Origin: an uncultured Pelagimonas sp.
Lineage (GTDB): Bacteria > Pseudomonadota > Alphaproteobacteria > Rhodobacterales > Rhodobacteraceae
DNA: 64,000 nucleotides
NCBI GenBank assembly: GCA_947499735.1
Contig: CANMPP010000003.1
Coordinates: 1-64,000, forward strand
Direction: 5' to 3'
Both the position numbers and the translations under genes were made by a program. Positions 25,606-34,812 of this stretch are shown here, piece by piece (positions within the stretch are counted from its first letter, which is position 1; every line of letters begins with the position of its first letter). The notes below the pieces were generated by a model. The model was not told the origin of the DNA, did no database searches, and saw only the letters and a list, made by a program, of their open reading frames with translations.

Positions 25606-27750
25606 GTGAAGATCTCATCGAACCCTCCGGCGCATGATATGCCATATAACAACGATCAAGATGATATCGTTGATATTAGCACGATCCTGAATATTATTTG
25701 GCGTCGAAAATATTTTATATGTTTGATTTCTTTAGTGTTTATCCTGATAGGCGGCTATTACGCCTATCGGGTTGCGGTGCCAAAATACCGTTCAACCACA
25801 GTGGTCATCCTAGACACGAAAGTCAGTGCATTCACTGATATTCAAAGCGTTGTTGGTAGCATTACTGGGGATAGTGAAGAGGTTAATACCGAGGTTGAAA
25901 TCCTCAGATCCCGACGGTTAATCGGAAAAGTTGTCGATCGGCTAGATCTTATTTCTGATCCAGAATTCAACGGCGCTTTGCGTCCTGTTGGTTATGTCGA
26001 TCAAACCAAAATCTGGGTAAAAGACATGTTGGGCATGGACACGTCCGGCCCACAGCATCCCGAAGACATTCGACAGAAAATCGTTCGCGACCGTGTCATA
26101 CGATCTCTGTTAGAGAATGTGACCATTCGCAATGTATCATCTAGCCTTGTGTTTCAAATCACTGTTGAAACACAAAACGCACTCAAATCTGCCAATATCG
26201 CTGATACGATTGCAGATCTGTATATTCTTGACCAGCTCACGGTCAAATTTGAAGAAACCGAAAAAGCCACCGCCTGGCTGACGGAACGTGTGGCGCAGCT
26301 GCAATTGGAACTAGAGGCCGCAGAAGGTGCCGCATCTGATTTCAGCTCATCCATTGATTTGGTATCTGTTGAGGTTTTGCGCGCACAAGAAGTGCAGCTG
26401 AAAGAATTGCGGGAACGGATTTCTGAAACCGACGCGCAAGTCACATCAGACAATGACCGCATCGCAACGGCACTGTCAGCAGACACAGATCCTGCAACGC
26501 TTGCGACCTTATTTAATGATGCCCAGTTACTGACCCTACAGCCGCGTGTAGAGAATGATGCAGAGGCAAAGACACAGTTCGATGCAAGGGTGACTTTTTT
26601 AACAGCCAACCTTCAAGAGGCCACCCTGCGCCGATCCAGCCAGCTGACTGCTTTACGCGCATCCGAGGCCAAACTGACAGAGCAGCTGGGATCACAAAGT
26701 GAAGACCTGATCGAACTACAGCAATTGCGCCGCGAAGCTGAGGCGGTGCGTCTGCTCTATGAATACTTCCTTGGGCGTTTGAAAGAAATCAGCGCGCAAC
26801 AAGGTACACAGCAGGCCGATAGCCGTGTTCTATCACCTGCCGTTATTCCAAACGCGCCGGCCTCACCAAATAAACCAATTCTCTTGATTATGTCCGCCTT
26901 CCTTGGGGGATTGATCGGTATTGGTTTGGTCCTGATGCATGAAAGCCGCCAAAATGTGTTCCGTTCCGCGCGTGAATTGGAACAGAAATTTGGATTGTCC
27001 GTTTTGGGTCAAATCCCAATGGCCCCATCACGCAATCGGTCACGCATTCTGCAATATATGACCACAAACACCACATCTGCATTGGCCGAAGGGTATCGCG
27101 ATCTCCGCACATCGATCACAATGTCGAATTTGGATGCGCCCCCTCAGGTTCTGCTAAACACATCCTCTGTTCCGGGCGAAGGTAAAACCACAAACTCGGT
27201 TGGTATTGCTCACTATATGACCAACGGAAATCAAAAGGTCCTCTTGATGGAAGGGGATATTAGACGTCGAACATTGGATTCCTATTTCCCCGACATGTCA
27301 AAACAACACGGCGTTGTTTCGGTCATGAATGGTGACGCGGATCTAGATGATGTTCTACACTTTGATCCGCAATCGAATGTTTGGGTTCTGCCCGGTGGTG
27401 AAAGCAATAAAATGAACGCAGCGGATGTGTTTGCATCCGAAGACTTCAAAGATCTTTTGGTGGCACTGCGTGAACGCTTTGATGTCATTGTGATTGACTG
27501 CCCACCAGTTCTCGCTGTGCCAGATGCACGTATTCTATCCAAATTGGTTGATATGACATTGTTCACAATCAAATGGGATGGCACGTCTGAATATCAAGTT
27601 GAGGAATCTTTGCGAGTTTTCCACACATCTGGCCAACGGATCAGCGGGTTTATTCTAGGGCAGATCGATATGCGTCGCCTGCAATCCTATGGAAAGTATG
27701 GCCAATATTCTGCCTATACGAACTATTCAGGCGAATATTATTCGAACTAA
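25606..27750 (+). CDS. Wzc/ExoP-like polysaccharide co-polymerase with BY-kinase domain
   Basis: A 714-residue inner-membrane protein. Two membrane helices (about residues 38-55 and 426-443) flank a periplasmic Wzz-type coiled-coil region. The cytoplasmic kinase domain holds Walker A SVPGEGKTTNS (about 523-533), A' LLMEGDIRRR and Walker B VIVIDCPP (about 628). The C-terminus is a tyrosine cluster with at least seven Tyr in the last 25 residues (YGKYGQYSAYTNYSGEYY), the autophosphorylation site. It controls chain length and export with Wza. The start is GTG at 25606 with only a weak ribosome site; ATG 25639 is an alternative. A strong terminator follows. Confidence 0.93.
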   Translation: MKISSNPPAHDMPYNNDQDDIVDISTILNIIWRRKYFICLISLVFILIGGYYAYRVAVPKYRSTTVVILDTKVSAFTDIQSVVGSITGDSEEVNTEVEILRSRRLIGKVVDRLDLISDPEFNGALRPVGYVDQTKIWVKDMLGMDTSGPQHPEDIRQKIVRDRVIRSLLENVTIRNVSSSLVFQITVETQNALKSANIADTIADLYILDQLTVKFEETEKATAWLTERVAQLQLELEAAEGAASDFSSSIDLVSVEVLRAQEVQLKELRERISETDAQVTSDNDRIATALSADTDPATLATLFNDAQLLTLQPRVENDAEAKTQFDARVTFLTANLQEATLRRSSQLTALRASEAKLTEQLGSQSEDLIELQQLRREAEAVRLLYEYFLGRLKEISAQQGTQQADSRVLSPAVIPNAPASPNKPILLIMSAFLGGLIGIGLVLMHESRQNVFRSARELEQKFGLSVLGQIPMAPSRNRSRILQYMTTNTTSALAEGYRDLRTSITMSNLDAPPQVLLNTSSVPGEGKTTNSVGIAHYMTNGNQKVLLMEGDIRRRTLDSYFPDMSKQHGVVSVMNGDADLDDVLHFDPQSNVWVLPGGESNKMNAADVFASEDFKDLLVALRERFDVIVIDCPPVLAVPDARILSKLVDMTLFTIKWDGTSEYQVEESLRVFHTSGQRISGFILGQIDMRRLQSYGKYGQYSAYTNYSGEYYSN

Positions 27751-27773
27751 GTATCTCAATACGGATAGAGAAA

Positions 27774-27802
27774 GGGCAGCGTTTTCCAACGCTGCCCATT
27801 TT
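27774..27802 (+). terminator. Bidirectional terminator between wzc-like and beta-helix genes
   Basis: GGGCAGCGTT pairs perfectly with AACGCTGCCC around a TTCC loop, followed by ATTTT. It separates two convergent genes. Confidence 0.85.
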
Positions 27803-27823
27803 GGTTGTCATAACGATTTTCTA

Positions 27824-30217
27824 TTATATATTTCCCGTCGACACATTTCCAGTGCCTGTAGGTAAAGTGATGACACCAACACCGTCATAGATGCTGTTAT
27901 TGACGATATGCGAATAATCTAGGTTACTCCCAACCAGAATATCTTGGTTCGCGGCCGCATCGGGCGATGTAAAGCTGACACCATCCACAACCACACCAAT
28001 CGTTGAAGATCCCGGTTGGGCGCTCACACCGCATTGGCTATATCCAGAAATATAGCTTCCTTTGATCTTGGCAAATTTACCGGTCGCAGAAACACCAATT
28101 GCACCACCGAGAATGGTCATATTTTCCGCAATACAGGCCTGACCACTCGCCAGAATACCGGTTGTGCCATCAGACAATTGCAGCTTTCCACCCTGACATT
28201 TGGCATATAGGCCTGTCATATTCACGGCATTACTGGAGGTCCCCATGCCCTGAATATCAACCGGCCCCAAACGCGCACTTTCCCCAGATATACGTACGAC
28301 ATCTTGTCCGCTGGCCGATGCAACAATACGCCCGCCATCTGTACCCAAGAATGTATTCTCGCCAGAAAGGTGGAAAATGCGATTGTCCAAATCACCATTC
28401 GTATCCGTGTAAGTCGCATGCCAAGCTTCAACATATTTTGCACCAGATCCCAAACCCGCGAATTTAGCACCCTGCCCATAGAGTTGACGCTGAATAAGGG
28501 CGTCTACGACGGTCGCCTGACCGCTTAGCAGAATGCCTTTGCTATTGCGGGTTTCAACTTTGTTGAAGTGATTTCCGTATCCCGACACACTCAGCGAGTA
28601 TCCATAAGACGCATGATCATCATAGCTTTCTAACGCCTGATGTAAGTCCACAACGGCAAATGTATTATCATTTCCGGTGACCTCCATGCCGATATCTTCG
28701 TGATGACCGCGCAACTTAACCAAAGAGAATTCGTTTTCACTACCAGTAATAATAATGCTGGCGCCTGTCGGTTTCAGCTTATTTTGGTTGATATAGAGAC
28801 TTAGAAACCCATAGGTTCCCAAAGTTTCAAATTGCGGGCCCGTAGGCGCAGTCCACGCCATAACAGTTCCAACCAACCCTGCAGAAGACGTATAGCTATC
28901 CCCTACAGCAAACGTACCCTCAACATCTTTGACGACCAGCTGCATCCGGTTGTTATAACTGCTATCTGGATTGTTAGACGTCAGCGCAATGACACCGGTT
29001 GCCCCAGAGGTAAATGTCAGGACATCATCGCGAATAGGGCGACCTGTTTGTTCTTCGATTTCTAAAATGTGATAGGGCTGGTTTTCCATTTTCACATCGA
29101 TATGCGTATTGCGATGCGAAACCCAACGCATGCCCCCAAGCGCCCCATGTGCATCTTCAACATTTAGACGCACCCAAGACGCCTGACAGCCATCCGTATC
29201 TTCGTCCGTCTGTTCAATCGCGCGTTTTTCGTCTGATCCACAACGATAGACAATCCCGTCAATTCGGCTGACGATACATTTGTCAATCTGCAGGCCTGCG
29301 CCAACAATGTGCTGCACCTTGAAATCCGACAGACGGCCTTCACGCATGTTTTCCATCCAGATCCCAATCGGAGCGCTGTGCTGGCTGTCGCGGATTTGAT
29401 CCCGACTGCCCCAGACAGAAAAACCGCTAAAGCTGATATAGCGCGCGTTGATGCGCAGCACATATTCTGGCGAACCTTGGGAAAAGAAAACAGTGGAATT
29501 GATCCCTGCGCCTTCCACATCCATATTGATGGCATATCCATTAATTGTATCGCTAGCGATAAAATCAATGCCGCGTTCAACACGGTAATAACCAGCAGGG
29601 ATATACAGACCCAAATCGCGGCTTTTGGCGGCTTCAATCGCGGCTGCCATTGTGTCGTCACAGGCCGTTTCACCTGTGTTGTCGACCCCAAAGGACAGAA
29701 CATTCAACCGGCCACCCTGATCCGCAACAGCATATAGCTTTAGCCCGCCTGCCGTTTCGAAATCATAATCTGTCGCTGTCTCTGATGCGATTTGATAGAG
29801 CTGACGACCGTTGGAAATGGTTTCCAGAAACACATCTTCCTGAGTGAGAATTTTACTGCTGCCCTCGGAATAGGACAGGGTTGTATCGCTGATCAGCGCA
29901 TCATGATTGGAAAAACTCGGCGGTGCCGTATCATAGAGACCAGGGCTTGGAACAACATTGTCCTGATCGGTCAAAACCACCCCTTCTGGTGTTTTGACGA
30001 TAATTCTACACTGGCTTTCAAACAAATAACACAAATCAAATGTTCCGGTCTCATCTGCAAGAACCGGATTGCTGCGGGATGTGGTCAGATCAGCATCTGA
30101 ATACAGAGGTAACGCGCGTTCGGACCCGCTGGCAAACACATGCATTTCCGCGCGGTAACCAGCAGCTGGGCTAAAGCTGGCAACCTGCGTTTCATCTTGG
30201 ATGTTAATGTATCCCAT
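27824..30217 (-). CDS. Beta-helix protein without export signal (pectate-lyase-like), paralogue B
   Basis: A 797-residue protein. From about residue 165 (GGLKLYAVADQGGRLNVLSFGVDNTG) to the end it is closely related to the Tat-exported protein at 5070-7274. Over 80 bases of the core, 29337-29416 versus 6583-6662, 78 are identical. Instead of a signal peptide it has about 130 residues resembling N-terminal modules of phage tailspike-like proteins (YRAEMHVFASGSERALPLYSDADLTT, DETGTFDLCYLFES). This region could anchor or oligomerise the protein, or direct another export route. A role in modifying or cutting the polymer is inferred from the fold and context only. Confidence 0.72.
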   Translation of the reverse strand: MGYINIQDETQVASFSPAAGYRAEMHVFASGSERALPLYSDADLTTSRSNPVLADETGTFDLCYLFESQCRIIVKTPEGVVLTDQDNVVPSPGLYDTAPPSFSNHDALISDTTLSYSEGSSKILTQEDVFLETISNGRQLYQIASETATDYDFETAGGLKLYAVADQGGRLNVLSFGVDNTGETACDDTMAAAIEAAKSRDLGLYIPAGYYRVERGIDFIASDTINGYAINMDVEGAGINSTVFFSQGSPEYVLRINARYISFSGFSVWGSRDQIRDSQHSAPIGIWMENMREGRLSDFKVQHIVGAGLQIDKCIVSRIDGIVYRCGSDEKRAIEQTDEDTDGCQASWVRLNVEDAHGALGGMRWVSHRNTHIDVKMENQPYHILEIEEQTGRPIRDDVLTFTSGATGVIALTSNNPDSSYNNRMQLVVKDVEGTFAVGDSYTSSAGLVGTVMAWTAPTGPQFETLGTYGFLSLYINQNKLKPTGASIIITGSENEFSLVKLRGHHEDIGMEVTGNDNTFAVVDLHQALESYDDHASYGYSLSVSGYGNHFNKVETRNSKGILLSGQATVVDALIQRQLYGQGAKFAGLGSGAKYVEAWHATYTDTNGDLDNRIFHLSGENTFLGTDGGRIVASASGQDVVRISGESARLGPVDIQGMGTSSNAVNMTGLYAKCQGGKLQLSDGTTGILASGQACIAENMTILGGAIGVSATGKFAKIKGSYISGYSQCGVSAQPGSSTIGVVVDGVSFTSPDAAANQDILVGSNLDYSHIVNNSIYDGVGVITLPTGTGNVSTGNI

Positions 30218-30499
30218 CTACGATCTCTTTCATGCTCTATGGCGTCTGGTTTGACATGAACAGGCACCCCTGAGAGTGGCCAAACCAACCGAACAAGTGT
30301 GCAGAGCCAGGGCTTGATCACCCCGCCACCTCACATGGTTGGTTTTCGCAAAAAGACAGGATCAGTTTTAATAAGTCTTTTGGGTGGCGAACGCTGCCAC
30401 ATTAAGAAGACGCCGATCAAAAAGATGACATCAATCTGTTTTGGTCAATTTTCTTCTGACGAAGAAGACCCTATAAATCATTGAAAAATAAAATTTTTT

Positions 30500-31567
30500 T
30501 CATCCAGCTACGGATTTATAAAGATCGTGCAGCTGATCTGCCAGCCGGTTAACCGTAAAGCGTTCTTCATAAAGGGCACGTGCGTCCTTCCGGCGGCTGT
30601 TTAAAACCTTTTTATCCAGACTGGTCAGGCACTCAATAATACTCTCTTCTGAGAGCTCAAAAACATCACCGGTTTTGCCCGGTTCAATCAAGGAAGATAA
30701 CGCACCCCGATCAGAAACCAAAACCGGCGTGCCATTGCGCAATGCTTCAGGAACGACAAGACCAAAGCCTTCCCAACGTGAAGGAACGATCAGAGCATCA
30801 ACCGATCCATACCAGCTGTCGATGTCATCTTTATCGACCCATCCCAGCACAGACACGCCTTCAGGCATTTTAACCGCATCTGGGTCGTCCAAAATAGCGC
30901 TGCCAATAATATGCAGCCGTAAATCTGGCCGAATTTTACGGGCTTTTGCAAAGGCTGACACCAAGATATCCAAGCCTTTTTGGCGATCAAAACGACCGAC
31001 AAATAGTAAGTTCAGCGTATCCTTGTGGTGTTCTAGCAGATGGTTATGCGCATTAGCAGCCCGATCCGGTACTGCATTTTCGATCACGATATGCTGCCCT
31101 AAATATCCGCCATCATCAGCCAATTGTTTTTCGGTATAAGATATATTCACAATCTGATCGGCCAAGCCACACAGCTTGCCTTCGATCAGTCGAACAATCC
31201 TTTGTTTTAAAGACCCTTCAGAATACCGACACCTGCTCCAACCATGGGCACAATAGATATAGGCAGGGCGGGATTTTCCGCGGTTCGAAATCGCAAGAGC
31301 GAGTAATGTAAACGTAGAATGAAAGAAAACGATGTCAGGCTTTTCTGCCCAGATTGTTCGACGTGCAGCGCGCATCATTGAAAAAATAGAACGTAAATTT
31401 CTACCATTGGATGGAAAAGATCTCACATCCAATTTTGTATCCATACCTTTGGTATGGTCTTCAGGTGCCAAAACGACATTTACATTTGTATCATCGAGCT
31501 GACAAATCATATTAAGATGGCTCGCAATCCCACCTATTGCGGTTTCGCAAACATGTAGAATTTTCAT
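30500..31567 (-). CDS. GT4-family glycosyltransferase
   Basis: A 355-residue GT-B glycosyltransferase. The N-terminus MKILHVCETAIGGIASHL is the acceptor-domain loop; LLFVGRFDRQKGLDILV near residue 188 and RWEGFGLVVPEALRNGTPVLVS near residue 262 (EX7E motif) form the donor site. The YIYCAHGW segment is typical of exopolysaccharide transferases. It adds a sugar to the growing repeat unit at the cytoplasmic face. It is a single gene, 280 bp from the beta-helix gene and 170 bp from the epimerase gene, all on the minus strand. Confidence 0.87.
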   Translation of the reverse strand: MKILHVCETAIGGIASHLNMICQLDDTNVNVVLAPEDHTKGMDTKLDVRSFPSNGRNLRSIFSMMRAARRTIWAEKPDIVFFHSTFTLLALAISNRGKSRPAYIYCAHGWSRCRYSEGSLKQRIVRLIEGKLCGLADQIVNISYTEKQLADDGGYLGQHIVIENAVPDRAANAHNHLLEHHKDTLNLLFVGRFDRQKGLDILVSAFAKARKIRPDLRLHIIGSAILDDPDAVKMPEGVSVLGWVDKDDIDSWYGSVDALIVPSRWEGFGLVVPEALRNGTPVLVSDRGALSSLIEPGKTGDVFELSEESIIECLTSLDKKVLNSRRKDARALYEERFTVNRLADQLHDLYKSVAG

Positions 31568-31737
31568 CAGTTCTCAGTCTTACCCTCGTTTAAAATCAAT
31601 ACGATGCGAGAATTACAAAGTCTCACAAAATCACTTAACTAATCTTTGACCATGATAGCTTACGTTAATCTATTATTAAATTCCGTAAAGCCCCTATGTG
31701 TCACTGAGAGCAGCAAAAGATCGCCTATAGGTGATTA

Positions 31738-32769
31738 TTATACATCGCCATGACGTGAATTGCTGAGATAAAAATCCCGATACCAGCTCACAAAAGCTGC
31801 AACGCCCTCTAAAACATCTGTTTTTGGGCGGTATCCGGTCAAAGACGTCAATAAATCTGCATCCGCCCAGGTTGCAGGCACATCGCCAGCCTGCATCGGC
31901 ATAAGGTTTTGTTTGGCCTCTAGCCCGGTTGCTGCTTCAATTGCCTTGATGAAATCCGTCAGCTGAACCGCATTATTGTTCCCAATATTCACCACCCGAT
32001 AAGGGGCGACAGGTGATAGGCTGTCCCCTTCAGGAACCACCCCATCTGCAGGACGCTCAGGTACAGCATCAAAAAGCAGGGTGATCGCGTGCACCAGGTC
32101 TTCGACATAGGTAAAGTCCCGCTTCATATCCCCATGATTATAAACATCAATAGGCTGCCCCTGCAGGATGGCCTTGGTGAATTTAAACAGCGCCATATCT
32201 GGCCGCCCCCATGGGCCGTAAACCGTAAAAAACCGGAACATCGTGATCGGCAAATCAAACAAATGGGCATAGGAATGCGCCATATTTTCCGTGGATTTTT
32301 TGGTCGCTGCGTAAAACGACATCTGATGATCCGCGCGATCGGTTTCCTTATAGGGCATGCGTGTATTTGCCCCAAAAGCCGATGATGTTGATGCTAAAAG
32401 CATGTGTTTAGGTGGATGCGCGCGGGCGGCCTCTAGGATTTCAAATGTCCCGACAATGTTGCTTTCCAAATAGGCGCGTGGGTTTTCTATCGAATAGCGA
32501 ACACCGGCTTGTGCCGCTAAATGGACCACGTAATCGGGTTTTTCTGACGCAAAAATCTGCATCATAAGGTCGGGTTCTTCGACCATACCCGTGATCTCAA
32601 CAAACTCGTCAAAGCCACGCAATTGATCCAGCCGCGCTTCTTTCAAGGATACGTCGTAATAATCCGTCATCGCATCTAAACCGATGACGCGATGGCCAGA
32701 GTCCAACAAGGTTTTCGATAGGTGATACCCAATGAAACCGGCAGCGCCAGTGATAAGGATGCTACTCAC
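31738..32769 (-). CDS. UDP-glucuronate 4-epimerase-like SDR enzyme
   Basis: A 343-residue extended SDR. TGAAGFIGYHL (residues 7-17) binds NAD; STSSAFG and YAATKKS (about residue 153) give the catalytic Ser, Tyr and Lys; FRFFTVYGPWGRPDMA is the signature of the LpsL/CapI group of UDP-glucuronate epimerases. It would turn UDP-glucuronate into UDP-galacturonate. The UDP-glucose dehydrogenase at 36108 makes its substrate. It lies 34 bp past the wza-like gene on the same strand, so the two may share a transcript. Confidence 0.88.
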   Translation of the reverse strand: MSSILITGAAGFIGYHLSKTLLDSGHRVIGLDAMTDYYDVSLKEARLDQLRGFDEFVEITGMVEEPDLMMQIFASEKPDYVVHLAAQAGVRYSIENPRAYLESNIVGTFEILEAARAHPPKHMLLASTSSAFGANTRMPYKETDRADHQMSFYAATKKSTENMAHSYAHLFDLPITMFRFFTVYGPWGRPDMALFKFTKAILQGQPIDVYNHGDMKRDFTYVEDLVHAITLLFDAVPERPADGVVPEGDSLSPVAPYRVVNIGNNNAVQLTDFIKAIEAATGLEAKQNLMPMQAGDVPATWADADLLTSLTGYRPKTDVLEGVAAFVSWYRDFYLSNSRHGDV

Positions 32770-32803
32770 ACAAATACTCCTAAAAACGGATCGTTGGATT
32801 TAC

Positions 32804-34180
32804 TTAGTTGCTGCTCGCATTGACAGCAGAGACAAGCAAAGTTGGGGAAATCTGGCTGATCACACGGTTCCAGCGGGTGATCGGCTGTTCTGCGATGAAA
32901 ACAACATCATTTGGACGTAGTTCAAACCGCGTTGCGAGATGAAGATTAGATGCGTTGCGCGCATCCAATTTCCAAGCCGTCAATGCGCCAAATTCCCGAG
33001 GGTCATTAGACCCCCGCAGCACATAGATTTCCTTGGCATTCGCCTCGGCATTGGAAACACCGCCGCCATTTCCATAAAGCGCATCCGCCAAGCTGGCCGT
33101 ATGGCCATAAGGCAGGGCAAAGCGGGACTGTTGGTTCACCTCTCCCGTCAGGTAGACATAATCCAGATCAACAGCACCCAGTTCAATCTGTGCGCGATAG
33201 TTTTCACGGGCTTCTGTCAAATCCCCGCGGCGGATCGCGATTTCAGAATTCAGGGCATTCAAAGCTTGTGTACGCGCGGCCTGACGGTATTCGGCAATGG
33301 TGATTTGTTCTTCGAAATAGGCCTGTGCTTTTTCAAGTTCATAGGCTGTATCGACAAACACACTATCCCCATTAATCAAAGGGATGCGCTGTAAATTTGG
33401 ATCTGAATACATTTGCTGCAATGGAATTTGATACAGTGATCCATCGCGATAGATCCGTACCGATGTATATTCCAAATCCCGGCTACTGACACCGCCAGCA
33501 GCAGCCAGTGCTTCGTCCAGATAAAGCGGGGTTAGGCGGATTGGAACAACCGTTGGGCTTGAAACCGCGCCACCGATTGACACCTTGCGCGAATTAAATT
33601 CAGCGATTTCCAAAGAAAATGTCGGATCGATTTGACGACTGACCAAGGCCTGGAAAAGAACAGCTTCAGCGTCTTCTAAGGTCATGCCAGCTACGTTAAT
33701 GCGGCCCACATTTGGAATGGCAATCGCGCCATCATCCTGAACCGTATAGCCTTGGCGCGCGTTTGATGCGGCCAAAAGGCCAGATAGCTGTTCAACCGTG
33801 TTGCCTGATTGCGGTGTGGCGAGCAATAAAACATCCCCAACCCCAATTTCATAAGAACTTGCACTGGGTGTTGGCGGCACGCGCAGCGCAAGGCTGGCTG
33901 GCTTATAGCTTGGATCTACGACTGGGCTGGGCAGGGCTGTTGCGCCATATGAAGCTGTTGAACTGCCTGCTGTTTGGAAAAATGCAGATGGCAAAGTTTT
34001 TGGGCTATATGTGGATTGGTTCGCCGTTAATACAGATTCAGGCGTGATCGTGACAACGCGAACCTTGTCTTCACTGGCCAGAACCGGGTTAACACGAGGG
34101 CTGTGATACACAATACCACATCCGGTAAGCGTTATGAATGCGGCGGAAAGATAAGTAATTAAAGAAATGTGTCTGTGCAT
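32804..34180 (-). CDS. Wza-like outer-membrane polysaccharide export lipoprotein
   Basis: A 458-residue protein. MHRHISLITYLSAAFITLTGCG is a lipoprotein signal with Cys at about residue 21. The polysaccharide export domain has the hallmark YEIGVGDVLLLATPQ near residue 108, followed by SLBB-like repeats (SIGGAVSSPTVVPI, YLTGEVNQQSRFALP). Wza forms the outer-membrane channel that works with Wzc. I use ATG 34180, because a longer frame from 34261 would put 27 unlikely residues before the lipobox. It is larger than E. coli Wza (379 residues), with a coiled-coil-like insert (ITIAEYRQAARTQALNALN). Confidence 0.9.
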   Translation of the reverse strand: MHRHISLITYLSAAFITLTGCGIVYHSPRVNPVLASEDKVRVVTITPESVLTANQSTYSPKTLPSAFFQTAGSSTASYGATALPSPVVDPSYKPASLALRVPPTPSASSYEIGVGDVLLLATPQSGNTVEQLSGLLAASNARQGYTVQDDGAIAIPNVGRINVAGMTLEDAEAVLFQALVSRQIDPTFSLEIAEFNSRKVSIGGAVSSPTVVPIRLTPLYLDEALAAAGGVSSRDLEYTSVRIYRDGSLYQIPLQQMYSDPNLQRIPLINGDSVFVDTAYELEKAQAYFEEQITIAEYRQAARTQALNALNSEIAIRRGDLTEARENYRAQIELGAVDLDYVYLTGEVNQQSRFALPYGHTASLADALYGNGGGVSNAEANAKEIYVLRGSNDPREFGALTAWKLDARNASNLHLATRFELRPNDVVFIAEQPITRWNRVISQISPTLLVSAVNASSN

Positions 34181-34280
34181 TCTACGCGGGCCCGTTTTTC
34201 TGCTAAAGCTCTGTCGTATCGATAGCTTGTTAATGACTATTTTTCTATGCCGATTATCCAAGATTGGATAAAGCGCATGG

Positions 34281-34294
34281 GGTGAAATGAACCA
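34281..34294 (+). promoter_or_regulatory. GGTGAAATGAACCA direct repeat, copy 1 (copy 2 at 34364-34377)
   Basis: Two exact 14-bp copies 83 bp apart lie upstream of the wza-like start and beside the origin. Each begins GGT and ends ACC(A), giving partial symmetry. They could be operator sites for the wza-like gene, but nothing in the window identifies a binding protein. Confidence 0.4.
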
Positions 34295-34412
34295 GCATAC
34301 TCACTGACTGTGTTTTCAGGCACACAACTTTTGCGCAATATTGATGATTACTAGGCGATGTGCGGTGAAATGAACCATTTACGGGGCTGGTCATAGAAAT
34401 GAGTACTGTTAA

Positions 34413-34434
34413 GAATTCGTCCATCTAGGAACCG
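34413..34434 (-). repeat. Single inverted iteron upstream of the main array
   Basis: Its reverse complement, CGGTTCCTAGATGGACGAA followed by TTC, matches the seven direct iterons but faces the other way, about 210 bp upstream of them. A single opposed site is a plausible repressor or looping site for RepA. Confidence 0.75.
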
Positions 34435-34603
34435 TATGCTTAGTCTAAGGTTTATTTGCGAGGTTGGTTACCCTTCTAACCTGTCTTTTTAGGGACGCAA
34501 ATTTATCTACAGAACCTTTGAATTTTCGGCAGAAAAATGCCCCTGTGTTATTTAAGTTAAATTGGTTAATGTGTTACGGAATTTTCCATTTTTACGTAAA
34601 ATA

Positions 34604-34626
34604 TTGATAATGTGTAATATTATCAA
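34604..34626. promoter_or_regulatory. Inverted repeat TTGATAAT-N7-ATTATCAA before the iterons
   Basis: Perfect 8-bp arms in the AT-rich part of the origin, 16 bp before the first iteron. It is a candidate operator or host-factor site controlling repA or strand opening. Confidence 0.45.
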
Positions 34627-34642
34627 CGTGTTTTCATCAACT

Positions 34643-34796
34643 CGGTTCCTAGAGGGGCGAAGATTGGTTCCCAGAAGGGCGAATATCGGTTCCTAGATAG
34701 GCGAAGTTTGGTTCCTAGAGGGGCGAGGCCCGGTTCCTAGATGGACGAAGTTTGGTTCCTAGATGGACGAATATCGGTTCCCAAAGGGACGAAGTC
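34643..34796 (+). repeat. Seven tandem 22-bp replication iterons
   Basis: Seven consecutive units share GGTTCC-AGA-GG-CGA with period exactly 22 bp, close to two helical turns, so bound RepA molecules would line up on one face. The last unit is the most divergent (GGTTCCCAAAGGGACGAA). The array ends 16 bp before the repA start, so it probably serves both as origin and as autoregulatory site. Confidence 0.93.
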
Positions 34797-34812
34797 TTGT
34801 TAAGCATGCTTT

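Larger units (their letters stand above)
34181..34812. other. Replication origin region of the RepA replicon
   Basis: No gene. In order: two copies of GGTGAAATGAACCA (34281, 34364), one inverted iteron (34413-34434), a DnaA-box-like TTATCTACA (34503-34511), a very AT-rich stretch (about 34540-34630) suited to duplex opening, an inverted repeat (34604-34626) and seven direct iterons (34643-34796) ending 16 bp before repA. This layout is that of an iteron-controlled plasmid origin. Confidence 0.8.
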
